From assembly GCA_900751685.1 (NCBI GenBank), contig CAADSR010000257.1, positions 1-60,645 on the forward strand: DNA of 60,645 nucleotides, in the 5' to 3' direction. Source of the stretch: Clostridia bacterium (lineage in GTDB: Bacteria > Bacillota > Clostridia > UBA1381). Within the stretch, counting starts at the first letter, position 1. Each line of letters opens with the position of its first letter. Below, piece by piece: positions 49,311 to 56,669 of this stretch. Position numbers and translations under genes: made by a program. Below the pieces are notes generated by a model. That model saw only the letters and a list, made by a program, of their open reading frames with translations. It did no database searches and had not been told where the DNA came from.

Positions 49311-50795
49311 TTACATAGATAAAGATTGCCGGTATTCTGTGGCTAACATTGTTTTGTTGAATTCTGCAGTTTTATCTATCTCCTGGACAAGAGTTTCTAA
49401 ATCATCAATATTGACATTAAAAAATTCTTTTCTTAAATTAACTTTGTTTGTTCTTTTATCATTGAGGCGATTATGTAACTCATTTTCCAGGTCTACAGCA
49501 TTTTCAGAAAAGATAAAGCTATGAACATCAAATGTAAAGGGAACAGATGCACTTCCTAGTTCCTTTATACGATCCATTGGATCCAGTCTTCTGGTCATGC
49601 CAATTTTAAAGATAGAATCACCAAAAGATCCTAGATTACTGATAACATAAACATAACCAGCTTTTCCATTTTGTAATTTAGTAATTTCTTCTTTTTTCTC
49701 TTCCACCAAAGATAGTTGTTGTTGAAGTTCCGCTATTTTACTTTGTAGGTCAAGAAGAAGAGTATCGTCAGTGCAACTTTTAATTTGCTGTTGAATTTCA
49801 TCAATTCGATTGATGTATTTTTTTTCTTCTGCTTCAACTTGCTTTTTTTGTTGTTCTAAAGCTTTACGTTCTTCTGCTTCTTGCCGCATTTGATCCCGTA
49901 ATGCTTGTTGTTCTGCACGTTCTTTTTCCTTCTTTATGTAATACTCATATTCTATCTGAATAGCTTTTTCAAATAGGAGTTCTATTTCAGAAATAAAGTT
50001 ATTCAAAGTTGGTGCAATAGACTGATTCCCATCAGAAGCAATTTGAATATATTTTCCAATCATATTTTTAAAGCTTTCCATACATTTATCAAAAGTCGTA
50101 AATTTTAATCCTGTGAGAATATTTTGTAATTCTGCACGTAAGGCAATTACCATCAATTGATAAATGGCACGGTTTGATTTTGTTGTATATCGTTTTTCAT
50201 ATCGTTTCAGTACATCTTCAATAATTTTATTATTTTCTCTATTCAGAGTTCTCAGTTCTTTGATATCCATGGAATGAAGTGGAAGCTCTAGAGAGGGGGT
50301 AAGTTGTTCTAGATCAGTTTCTTCCTCTGAAGTTAATTGTAAGATATTTGAAGGTGTTGTACTAATAAGAGAATAGTCATTTACAATAGTTTGAATTTTT
50401 TTATAAAGAGCTTTACAAATTTTTAATTTATTTTTACCTAGCTCAATTTTTAGTTGTTGGCTCTTATATTCTTTTTGAGCATCCTCAAATTGAAGTTTTG
50501 TCGCCTCACATTTTAGTCGGAATTCCTCTGTTTTATTTTTATAAGAATCTATGAGCTTATCTATTTCTAGTTGAGTTTTTTCTAATTCCGAGTCGCGTTC
50601 TGCAACAATAGAAGACTTCTTTTCATTAATCTGATCAATTTGAATTTTGGTGATTTCGAGTTCTTTCTTTAAATTTTCTAATGCCTGTTTGGTAGAGAGT
50701 ATATATTCTTCTACGTGTTTTAATTCATCTTGTTTTTTTTCAATATCCTTCTCGATATTAAACAAGATTTTTAAACGTTCCCAAAAATTAAACAT
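49311..50795 (-). CDS. Coiled-coil protein with C-terminal GIY-YIG (T5orf172/MUG113-like) domain
   Basis: This 494-residue protein has a long coiled coil (residues ~15-160), a middle domain resembling DUF4041, a second coiled coil (~300-380) and a C-terminal nuclease-like domain with GKAGYVYVISNLGSF, IFKIGMTRRLDPMDRIKELG and a FHSHI-like stretch DVHSFIFSENAVDLENELH. The Y-x-Y...KIG(MT)R pattern is the GIY-YIG signature of the phage T5orf172 type. Such proteins are common in prophages and near immunity modules. ATG 50795 follows TAGGAGGAAT. The role may be defence, superinfection exclusion or recombination (inference). Confidence 0.82.
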   Translation of the reverse strand: MFNFWERLKILFNIEKDIEKKQDELKHVEEYILSTKQALENLKKELEITKIQIDQINEKKSSIVAERDSELEKTQLEIDKLIDSYKNKTEEFRLKCEATKLQFEDAQKEYKSQQLKIELGKNKLKICKALYKKIQTIVNDYSLISTTPSNILQLTSEEETDLEQLTPSLELPLHSMDIKELRTLNRENNKIIEDVLKRYEKRYTTKSNRAIYQLMVIALRAELQNILTGLKFTTFDKCMESFKNMIGKYIQIASDGNQSIAPTLNNFISEIELLFEKAIQIEYEYYIKKEKERAEQQALRDQMRQEAEERKALEQQKKQVEAEEKKYINRIDEIQQQIKSCTDDTLLLDLQSKIAELQQQLSLVEEKKEEITKLQNGKAGYVYVISNLGSFGDSIFKIGMTRRLDPMDRIKELGSASVPFTFDVHSFIFSENAVDLENELHNRLNDKRTNKVNLRKEFFNVNIDDLETLVQEIDKTAEFNKTMLATEYRQSLSM

Positions 50796-50812
50796 GCCAT
50801 TCCTCCTAAATA

Positions 50813-50840
50813 TTGACAAAATTTTCTGTTGTGTTATAAT
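50813..50840 (+). promoter_or_regulatory. Strong promoter of a short RNA
   Basis: TTGACA (50813-50818) and TATAAT (50835-50840) match consensus, with a 16-bp spacer. It points away from the GIY-YIG gene toward the terminator at 50882-50917. Confidence 0.8.
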
Positions 50841-50846
50841 ATTTAT

Positions 50847-50917
50847 AGGAGATAATTGGATGGATTTGATAATTGCTCCTAAGTCTACAGATACTTGCAC
50901 TATCTGTAGACTTTTTT
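50847..50917 (+). ncRNA. Candidate ~70-nt small RNA
   Basis: Between the promoter at 50813 and the terminator (50882-50917) lies a transcript of about 70 nt. It has a 5' hairpin, TAGGAG (50846-50851) with CTCCTA (50876-50881), helped by AATT/AATT, so the only purine-rich AGGAG is sequestered. An open frame from ATG 50860 is longer than the transcript and runs antisense through the lipoprotein gene; it is not credible. Name and function unknown. Confidence 0.55.
50882..50917 (+). terminator. Strong intrinsic terminator of the candidate small RNA
   Basis: AGTCTACAGATA (50882-50893) and TATCTGTAGACT (50901-50912) form a perfect 12-bp stem with a 7-nt loop, followed by a T-run on the plus strand only. 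It abuts the end of the lipoprotein gene on the other strand. Confidence 0.88.
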
Positions 50918-50920
50918 ATT

Positions 50921-51838
50921 TTAATAAAAGTCGGTTAGACTCATTTCAGCGGGTGAAGTGGTATCATCACCTTCAACAATTCCATAGAAGTTATAAGTGT
51001 CCCCAATATCAAACTTGTGGGGAATGGTAGAATATCTTGAATGAATCTCATACTCATTTTTATCATCATCTACTACAATAAAACTTTGACCTCCATAGGA
51101 GGGGGAGCTTGATAAAGTCATGGTTTTTACCCTACCATGTACGATGTTTTTCATTCCATTATTCATAATCCCATTCTTTGCTGTATCGTAATCCAGCTTA
51201 GAATATTCAGAACGTTCCTGTTCAGACATTTTGACGTTATCTTTGCAGATGACATAACAATAATAGTGAGGTTTGTTAAAAATATTATCATAATCACCTA
51301 CAGTGTATACATAAAAATCACCACTATCAAAAACATCACTGATGGAAACGGTGGAAAATGAATTAGAAAGCTTCTGGCTATTATTCTTAGCCGTTTCAAT
51401 ATCCATTGTTTCATCCGTTACCATAAAGGTAGCAGCAAAAACCTCTTTTAATAGAGAAACATTATCAGTATTAAATTCTATTGTCCAGTGCTTCTGATGA
51501 GGTCGGTCTGTATCTGCGAAAAAGCGGATGATATAGTCATTAATATTCAGTTTTATGGATTTATAATTATCAACTATAGAAACCATAGAATCAATAGTTG
51601 CAGACGAGTTTAGCTCTTTCAATGCAGAGACATATTTTTGATATGCCACAGCCATATATTCTGGAATAAGAGAGGTATTGTTAATAATATCTTTCATAAA
51701 ATACTTTGTTTGATTACCGGATCTTTCTGTATACAAAGTAGGGGTTAATGTGGGCGAAGGTGTTACATTAACAGAGCGATTGTTGCTGCATGAAGTAATT
51801 AACACACACACGATTAATAGTATAAATATTTTTTTCAT
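50921..51838 (-). CDS. Hypothetical lipoprotein
   Basis: This 305-residue lipoprotein has KKIFILLIVCVLITSC as signal and lipobox. A short Thr/Pro linker follows (SPTLTPTLYT). The remainder matches no family I know: a middle domain of about 160 residues, then a C-terminal OB-like stretch (NIVHGRVKTMTLSSSPSYGG, then FIVVDDDKNEYEIHSRYS, then IGDTYNFYGIVEG) that resembles nucleic-acid or oligosaccharide-binding folds by pattern only. ATG 51838 follows GGTGG. It starts 20 bp after the ImmA gene stop. Visibly AT-rich codon use. Confidence 0.7.
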   Translation of the reverse strand: MKKIFILLIVCVLITSCSNNRSVNVTPSPTLTPTLYTERSGNQTKYFMKDIINNTSLIPEYMAVAYQKYVSALKELNSSATIDSMVSIVDNYKSIKLNINDYIIRFFADTDRPHQKHWTIEFNTDNVSLLKEVFAATFMVTDETMDIETAKNNSQKLSNSFSTVSISDVFDSGDFYVYTVGDYDNIFNKPHYYCYVICKDNVKMSEQERSEYSKLDYDTAKNGIMNNGMKNIVHGRVKTMTLSSSPSYGGQSFIVVDDDKNEYEIHSRYSTIPHKFDIGDTYNFYGIVEGDDTTSPAEMSLTDFY

Positions 51839-51858
51839 TATTAGTTGCCACCTTAAAT

Positions 51859-52296
51859 TTATAAACATTGAATTCGTTTTTCGATAATTCTTTTATCTAT
51901 ACCGGTGATGCTGACAATTTGTTGCTTAGAAAATTGATTGTTAATATAATTTTTTAAATCAAAATCATCCAATAGCATATAACTGGCAAGTAAATTTGCT
52001 TCATTTTCATATTCGTTCGTTGCAATGTATGTATGCCTGTCTAAAAATATGCGATTCATTTTTGCGTGTAGAAAAGCATGGGAAAGCTCATGAGCCAGGG
52101 TTTGCAACCTGTCATGTGTATTTAATTTTTCATTCAAGTAAATAATTTTTATCCGTTTATAGTGCTGAAAGAATCCATGTGTTCCATTGGGGAGCGGTGT
52201 ATCTATAATAATAATATCCATTGCTTCAGCAAGCTCGTATGGATTTAAAGTTTTAAATCTATATTTTATTATTTTAGCTTTTTTGGCAATATCCAT
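51859..52296 (-). CDS. ImmA/IrrE-like metallopeptidase
   Basis: This 145-residue protein has the zinc peptidase motif HELSHAFLH (His69-Glu70-x2-His73) and the downstream Glu in the YENEAN segment, as in the ImmA/IrrE family. In ICEBs1 the ImmA homologue cleaves the ImmR repressor to derepress the element. The XRE repressor gene is 14 bp upstream, so a similar pair is likely here. Confidence 0.92.
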   Translation of the reverse strand: MDIAKKAKIIKYRFKTLNPYELAEAMDIIIIDTPLPNGTHGFFQHYKRIKIIYLNEKLNTHDRLQTLAHELSHAFLHAKMNRIFLDRHTYIATNEYENEANLLASYMLLDDFDLKNYINNQFSKQQIVSITGIDKRIIEKRIQCL

Positions 52297-52310
52297 ATAT
52301 TTGTACCACC

Positions 52311-52718
52311 TTATTTTTTATATTTATTAGGTGTATATTTCTCCTTCGCTTTTTCTTTTGCCATAGCCAGTCCAATGCGCATAGCAGATTTTATTTGCTC
52401 TAATTCGTCCTTAGTAGCTGGGACACCATCAAACATTAACCCTTCCTGCTTTTCTAAGTCTGAAAACGTGTTTTCTAAAATAGTTTCAATTTCTCTTTCT
52501 TCTTTATTAATAGAATCTGCTGTAGTTTTGTCTGTACGCTCTAAAAGATAGTCAATAGAAACATCAAAAAAATCAGCTATTTTTTTGAGCATTTCATAAT
52601 CAGGTTGACGTTTGCCTGTTTCATATAAAGAAACAGAACTTTCTGCCACTCCTATTAACTCACCAAATTCTTTCATAGATAAGTCACGTTGGTGTCGCAA
52701 TTCTCTTAATCGAAACAT
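52311..52718 (-). CDS. XRE-family repressor (ImmR-like)
   Basis: This 135-residue protein has an N-terminal helix-turn-helix (MKEFGELIGVAESSVSLYE) and a C-terminal dimerisation tail with many Lys and Glu. It is the probable element repressor, divergent from the Cro-like gene, with four operator-like sites between them. AGAGGTG precedes the start. ImmA is downstream in the same operon. Confidence 0.92.
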   Translation of the reverse strand: MFRLRELRHQRDLSMKEFGELIGVAESSVSLYETGKRQPDYEMLKKIADFFDVSIDYLLERTDKTTADSINKEEREIETILENTFSDLEKQEGLMFDGVPATKDELEQIKSAMRIGLAMAKEKAKEKYTPNKYKK

Positions 52719-52747
52719 TTGTATTCACCTCTTGAATACATTGTACT

Positions 52748-52862
52748 CTTTGCAATACGCAAAGTAAATACAACTTTGCGAAATGTAAAGAAAAATAAAA
52801 AATATACTTGACAAATTGCAAAGGTAGTGTTATTATTTAAATATACTTGACGAAATGCAAAG
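52748..52862. promoter_or_regulatory. Operator region with four 17-bp 6-5-6 sites and rightward promoter
   Basis: The sites are O1 CTTTGC-5-GCAAAG (52748-52764), O2 CTTTGC-5-GTAAAG (52774-52790), O3 CTTGAC-5-GCAAAG (52807-52823) and O4 CTTGAC-5-GCAAAG (52846-52862). Start-to-start spacing is 26, 33 and 39 bp. O3 contains the -35 box TTGACA (52808-52813) of a promoter whose -10 is TATTAT (52831-52836), 17 bp away. So repressor at O3 blocks the Cro-like gene; O1-O2 lie toward the repressor gene. O3 and O4 and their flanks form a near-perfect 28-bp direct repeat (52802-52829, 52841-52868). Confidence 0.8.
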
Positions 52863-52873
52863 GTGGTGAAAAG

Positions 52874-53083
52874 ATGAGACAATGGTTAAAAGAGTTGCGC
52901 CTCACAAAAAAAACAACTCAACAGGAATTGGCTAATGAACTTGACGTATCGTTAAGCTATTACAATCAAATTGAAAATGGTGAGCGTCAGAAAAATTTAG
53001 ATTTATCATTGGCAGCAAAATTATCAGAATTATTTGAGATTCCTATTGAATGGATTATCCAGCAGGAAAGTAAATTAGCATAG
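52874..53083 (+). CDS. Cro-like XRE regulator
   Basis: This 69-residue protein is one helix-turn-helix domain (QQELANELDVSLSYYNQIENG). It is divergent to the repressor and could act as Cro. ATG 52874 follows AAAGGTGG that lies within O4, so repressor binding at O4 may also affect its ribosome site region in DNA terms. Confidence 0.88.
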   Translation: MRQWLKELRLTKKTTQQELANELDVSLSYYNQIENGERQKNLDLSLAAKLSELFEIPIEWIIQQESKLA

Positions 53084-53157
53084 AAAAAAGAGGCATAATG
53101 AAAGCCAATCACAGACATCTTTTATACAACGATTACAACAGAAAGGTATAAATAACA

Positions 53158-53334
53158 ATGAAACATTCAATTATGTTTGAAGTGAAAGAGACGGGTAAAA
53201 CAATTGTGATTTGTTCCAAATGTTTTGATGAAGAAAAAGAATTAGATGTAGCAATACTTGATAATTCAACAAAAGGATATCACATGATAGATATTGACAT
53301 ATTGCAGCAGGAAGAAAGCAACAGGCGGCATTGA
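53158..53334 (+). CDS. Hypothetical 58-residue protein
   Basis: MKHSIMFEVKETGKTIVICS is followed by KCFDEEKELDVAILDNS and an acidic end. One CSKC pair is present; no known family. GAAAGG precedes ATG 53158 by 10 bp. It follows the Cro-like gene in the same direction. Confidence 0.6.
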   Translation: MKHSIMFEVKETGKTIVICSKCFDEEKELDVAILDNSTKGYHMIDIDILQQEESNRRH

Positions 53335-53356
53335 ATGATTCAATACCGCCAATGGA

Positions 53357-53506
53357 TTATAAAATATCCACATAAAGAAAGCAATCTACATCAAAATCAG
53401 CTCGGACAATATGAATATCACCATGATCTTCTAAATACTCAAGACACATTTTAAATATCTGATAGTTATTATCAAAATATGTTTTGTATTTTTTTAAAGA
53501 GTTCAT
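53357..53506 (-). CDS. Hypothetical 49-residue protein (overlapping pair, second)
   Basis: Minus-strand ORF from ATG 53506 to TAA 53357-53359, with an acidic C-terminus (DHGDIHIVRADFDVDCFLYV). It overlaps the end of the upstream ORF (53472-53585) by 35 bp in another frame. No family recognised. It might also be the frame-shifted second half of one gene. Confidence 0.4.
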   Translation of the reverse strand: MNSLKKYKTYFDNNYQIFKMCLEYLEDHGDIHIVRADFDVDCFLYVDIL

Positions 53507-53585
53507 TACACATAATACTCTGTGTTTCTTCCTGATGTAGTTTATGTAATATGTGGTTATACAATGATATTAAATTATCATTCAT
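53472..53585 (-). CDS. Hypothetical 37-residue protein (overlapping pair, first)
   Basis: Minus-strand ORF starting ATG 53585 behind AAAGGGGG, ending TGA at 53472-53474: NDNLISLYNHILHKLHQEET in the first half. The ribosome site is good, the protein is unknown. Direction is opposite to its neighbours. Confidence 0.4.
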   Translation of the reverse strand: MNDNLISLYNHILHKLHQEETQSIMCNELFKKIQNIF

Positions 53586-53661
53586 AAAAGTGCCCCCTTT
53601 CTATTGCTAGTATATCACAAATTAGCGACATGGTAAATAAATATAAAAGGGAGAATTTAAG

Positions 53662-53904
53662 ATGAACAAAGAAATCAATCAGATAAAAAAAGATCAGACA
53701 GTGATCTTATTTTGTATGTTAATGCAATTTTTAATGATGTTTTTTCAAACAGTAAAAATGAATGTGTTAATTACTAAAATTATGGTTTGGAATAGAGTTT
53801 TTATTGACTTTGAAAAGCAAGTTGCTACATTAATTATGCAGCTTAATAATTTTATCGGTTCACAAAATACAGTTTTGGAAGCAGTCAGCAAATTTATTAA
53901 TTAA
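53662..53904 (+). CDS. Hypothetical small membrane protein
   Basis: This 80-residue protein has one clear hydrophobic stretch (TVILFCMLMQFLMMFF) near residues 13-28 and a second helical region with weakly amphipathic character. AAAAGGGAG precedes ATG 53662. No family recognised. Confidence 0.6.
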   Translation: MNKEINQIKKDQTVILFCMLMQFLMMFFQTVKMNVLITKIMVWNRVFIDFEKQVATLIMQLNNFIGSQNTVLEAVSKFIN

Positions 53905-53968
53905 GTCCTTTTGTGTTGCATAGGACAAATTTTAGAATACATAAGTTATAGGATGGAGGTGTAATAGC

Positions 53969-54199
53969 ATGGGGAAGAAAGCAAAAAGTAATGAATTGCG
54001 GGGAGGTGCGTATTTCCAGATTTCAGATAAGATAGATGAAAATGCAGCTACATATCGGGATAGGATAGCCCCATCATTAATCACGGCGGAGGAATACTTT
54101 GCAACTGTAGAGCCGCAGGAAGAATGGCAAAAGCGTTGTGAGGAGCGCGCCCTGTCAGGCTATTACGGTGTCCCGGTGGAGGTCACTATTGTGAAATAG
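53969..54199 (+). CDS. Hypothetical 76-residue protein
   Basis: This soluble protein starts MGKKAKSNELRGGAYFQISD and ends in YYGVPVEVTIVK. ATGGAGGTG precedes ATG 53969. A terminator follows. No function can be suggested. Confidence 0.65.
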   Translation: MGKKAKSNELRGGAYFQISDKIDENAATYRDRIAPSLITAEEYFATVEPQEEWQKRCEERALSGYYGVPVEVTIVK

Positions 54200-54205
54200 T
54201 AATCA

Positions 54206-54236
54206 AAAAGAGCAGGCTTTATCTGCCTGCTTTTGA
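54206..54236 (+). terminator. Intrinsic terminator before the AbrB gene
   Basis: AAAAAGAGCAGGC pairs with GCCTGCTTTT around a 7-nt loop (54218-54224); the right arm ends in TTTT. It separates the small-gene group from abrB. Confidence 0.75.
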
Positions 54237-54286
54237 GAATAAATTGGACAAGCATGACAAGTATAAATTTTAAGGAGGAAATAAAA

Positions 54287-54535
54287 ATGAAAGCAACAGG
54301 AATCGTGAGAAAAGTAGATGAACTTGGAAGAATCGTGTTACCTATGGAGCTGCGGAGAAGCTTCAATATTGAGGAAAAGGACGCTTTGGAAGTATATACG
54401 GAAGGTGAGAAGATCATCTTGAAAAAGTATGAGCCTGCATGTATCTTCTGCGGGGATTTAAACGATGTGTTCACCTTTGGCGGGAAAAACATTTGCCCAG
54501 AGTGTGCAAAGCGCATAGGGGGAATTACAAAATGA
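54287..54535 (+). CDS. AbrB-family transition regulator with zinc-ribbon tail
   Basis: This 82-residue protein has the swapped-hairpin AbrB DNA-binding domain (ATGIVRKVDELGRIVLPMEL, then RRSFNIEEKDALEVY) and a C-terminal CIFCG...CPEC zinc ribbon, as in SpoVT/AbrB-like proteins of Clostridia mobile elements. TAAGGAGG precedes ATG 54287. The start used is preceded by another frame-open stretch with no ribosome site. Confidence 0.9.
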   Translation: MKATGIVRKVDELGRIVLPMELRRSFNIEEKDALEVYTEGEKIILKKYEPACIFCGDLNDVFTFGGKNICPECAKRIGGITK

Positions 54536-54801
54536 ATGCAATTGCATTAAGATACTGGATCAAGTCTAAAAAAAGAAAGCGTCAAAAAATCAGTGTCAAG
54601 TGGTTATACATATGGACCGTAGTTCTAGGAGCGGCATCTATTCCTTGGGCGGCTTGGTCTGCGTACCAATGGAGAGGATACAAAGCAGTAGGCGGTGAGC
54701 TATTGATTCCGGCAGTGGCGCTGATGATCATGGTGTTTATCCAGCAAGTGATACGCATAAAAAAATCCGCACCGGCGGCAACCGATGCGGAAACAAGATA
54801 A
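54532..54801 (+). CDS. Hypothetical two-helix membrane protein
   Basis: This 89-residue protein has a basic start (KSKKRKRQK), two hydrophobic helices (LYIWTVVLGAASIPWAAW and LLIPAVALMIMVFIQQVI) and a short polar tail. Its ATG overlaps the abrB stop (ATGA). No function recognised. Confidence 0.65.
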   Translation: MNAIALRYWIKSKKRKRQKISVKWLYIWTVVLGAASIPWAAWSAYQWRGYKAVGGELLIPAVALMIMVFIQQVIRIKKSAPAATDAETR

Positions 54802-54859
54802 ATACATTAAAAAAATATTTACAATACGATTATATTACAAATAGAGGGGAGTGTCAAGT

Positions 54860-54982
54860 ATGCCTTATTATACACAATGCCCCCAATGCGGAGCAAATTT
54901 GGATCCGGGTGAACGGTGTGAGGCCTGCAATCAAGAGCAGGAAACGGCACCAGAGACGAAGGATCACAAGAAGACCGCATAA
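54860..54982 (+). CDS. Small zinc-ribbon protein
   Basis: This 40-residue protein begins MPYYTQCPQCGANLDPGERC and has EACNQEQ, so four Cys in two CxxC pairs. GAGGGGAG precedes ATG 54860. Similar small zinc ribbons occur in clostridial mobile elements. A terminator follows directly. Confidence 0.7.
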   Translation: MPYYTQCPQCGANLDPGERCEACNQEQETAPETKDHKKTA

Positions 54983-55051
54983 AAAGGAGCGGTTTAGAAA
55001 AACCGCTCCTTTTTGCACAAAAAAATAACAGCTTGGCCGAGCTGTTATTTT
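54980..55051 (+). terminator. Tandem terminators after the small zinc-ribbon gene
   Basis: First: AAAAAGGAGCGGTT with AACCGCTCCTTTTT at about 54982-55014, perfect. Second: AAATAACAGCT (55023-55033) with AGCTGTTATTT (55040-55050). Together they isolate the upstream small-gene unit from the Rep-like gene. Confidence 0.85.
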
Positions 55052-55208
55052 AATAGGATGTAGATGTAATGATCTCTACAAATGCTAGTGTTATTATATC
55101 ACATCCGAAGAAAAAATACAAGTCAAATACAAAAGAAAAAAACCTTGATTTTCAGGGCTTTAGGGCTTGTTAAAGGAATTAAATCTAGTGACAGGGTGGG
55201 GTGATATA

Positions 55209-55910
55209 TTGCCATACATAAAGCAAACTGTTAGAGCGGGAAATACGATATTTACATATAAGTATTTTAGTTTAAGATACGGACTAAGGAACATTGCCCG
55301 TGGGCCGAATGAGGGGAGATATACAGAGTACCAGAAAAAGATCAATGAGAATCTCCGGAATAAGAAGCTGATATGGTATTTGTGTGAGAACTTTTCAAAA
55401 GGGGACTGGTGGATCACACTGAACTACCGCAGAGGGGAAAGGCCAGAGGATATTATTCGTGCAGAGAGTAATCTCAAAAAAGTATTAGCAAAGCTACGGA
55501 GGCAATTAAAAAAGCAAGGAATAGCGTTTTCCTACATGGCTATGACAGAACAAGGCAAAAAAGGCGGGTTACATCATCATATCGTGATACGGAATAATTT
55601 TGACGTCGGAATGATAATCAAAAATAAGATGTGGCCCCATGGAAAGGTAATAATAGATGATATCTATACAGAGTCGTTATGTGATCTGGCGGATTATTTT
55701 GTAAAGGGAGATTCAAAGGAGAGTGAAAAGCGGTATACCAGGAGCAGGAACCTCCGGCCGCCTAAGATCAAGAAGACCGTAGTACCCGCAAAAGGATGGG
55801 CGAAAGCGCCAAAGCCAAAGAAGGGATACGACATAGCACATCAATATAATGGATTCCATGACTTTTCAGGATATCCATACCAGGAATATACGCAAGTTAG
55901 GAGATGTTGA
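55209..55910 (+). CDS. HUH Rep-like protein (rolling-circle replication/relaxase-type)
   Basis: This protein of about 233 residues has the HUH-type site GLHHHIVI (His122-124) and a possible catalytic Tyr in LADYFVKGD (Tyr163), a pattern of the Rep/ORF2-G2P family. WWITLNYRRGERPEDIIRAE precedes it, as in these proteins. It may initiate replication of the element or its mobilisation. The start is uncertain: TTG 55209 follows AGGGTGGGGTG; GTG 55188 and TTG 55167 also lie in frame. No ATG is suitable. Confidence 0.75.
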   Translation: MPYIKQTVRAGNTIFTYKYFSLRYGLRNIARGPNEGRYTEYQKKINENLRNKKLIWYLCENFSKGDWWITLNYRRGERPEDIIRAESNLKKVLAKLRRQLKKQGIAFSYMAMTEQGKKGGLHHHIVIRNNFDVGMIIKNKMWPHGKVIIDDIYTESLCDLADYFVKGDSKESEKRYTRSRNLRPPKIKKTVVPAKGWAKAPKPKKGYDIAHQYNGFHDFSGYPYQEYTQVRRC

Positions 55911-55912
55911 AG

Positions 55913-56095
55913 ATGAATGAGTATTATGAGTGCGCCGGGTGTGAACGGGAAAAGCTTCCTTGTGTCATCCGGATCTGTGGGAATGGAAAGAATGCAACAG
56001 AAGCGGATAGAAGGGCATATGAGAAGTGTATCATGCTAAACAGAGTGAACCAATGTAAAACAGGAGGTAAAAATGAATCGAATGTCGGTAGATGA
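55913..56095 (+). CDS. Hypothetical Cys-rich 60-residue protein
   Basis: It begins MNEYYECAGCEREKLPCVIR and has six Cys in total (CAGC, C, C, C, C), probably metal-binding. AGGAG lies 9 bp before ATG 55913. It overlaps recU by 23 bp. Confidence 0.65.
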   Translation: MNEYYECAGCEREKLPCVIRICGNGKNATEADRRAYEKCIMLNRVNQCKTGGKNESNVGR

Positions 56096-56669
56096 ATATA
56101 GGAGGATCGCAGACGATGGAGCGGTCGCATTGCGGAACCGCTGCTCCAACGATAGGGGAAAATTGTTTGAGGACCTTCTTGTTAGAGGGTGCCGGTTCTA
56201 TGAAATACATAAACAAGCGAAAATAGGAAAAGTGTATGAGCCGTATGTTTGCACCAGAATCCTGAAGGGTGGAAGGTTTGAGGGAAGGTTCATAGGCCGG
56301 GCGGAGCCGGACTTTAAGGGAGTGCTGCGGGGCGGACAAGCAATCGCTTTTGAAGCAAAGTCGACCCAGAAAAGCCGGATTCAGGGCAATGTATTAACAA
56401 ATGAACAGGTTGATTGGCTTACAGGCCAGCAGGAATTAGGCGCCCTGGCGTTTGTTGCAGTGAACATACAAGATAAGTTCTTCAGCCTGCCGCTGGATGT
56501 GTGGATCAATATGAAAAAGCTTTATGGAAAGAAGTATTTAATGCCGGCGGATATTGAAGAGTATGAAGTGGTCTATGACGGAGCGGTCCGTTTTTTAGAA
56601 TTTGTACATGGCGGGCTATTAAATAAACAAATGAAGGGAAGTAAAAATGATGTATCAGAAAATAATTGA
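56073..56669 (+). CDS. recU: RecU-like Holliday junction resolvase
   Basis: This 198-residue protein has N-terminal NDRGKLFEDLLVRGC and the PD-(D/E)XK-like core: GRAEPDFKGVLRGGQAIAFEAK with Asp, Glu and Lys in the expected spacing, then EQVDWLTGQQELGALAFVAV. This resembles phage and chromosomal RecU. GGAGGT precedes ATG 56073. It likely resolves recombination or replication intermediates of the element. Confidence 0.85.
   Translation: MNRMSVDEYRRIADDGAVALRNRCSNDRGKLFEDLLVRGCRFYEIHKQAKIGKVYEPYVCTRILKGGRFEGRFIGRAEPDFKGVLRGGQAIAFEAKSTQKSRIQGNVLTNEQVDWLTGQQELGALAFVAVNIQDKFFSLPLDVWINMKKLYGKKYLMPADIEEYEVVYDGAVRFLEFVHGGLLNKQMKGSKNDVSENN

Noticed and set aside
50860..51030. Short plus-strand ORF starting ATG 50860 behind AGGAG
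   Set aside because: It would run through a strong terminator at 50882-50917 and antisense through the lipoprotein gene; no protein-like conservation visible.
52802..52868. 28-bp direct repeats as a possible CRISPR or plasmid iteron
   Set aside because: Only two copies, they carry repressor operators and promoter boxes; explained by the immunity switch.
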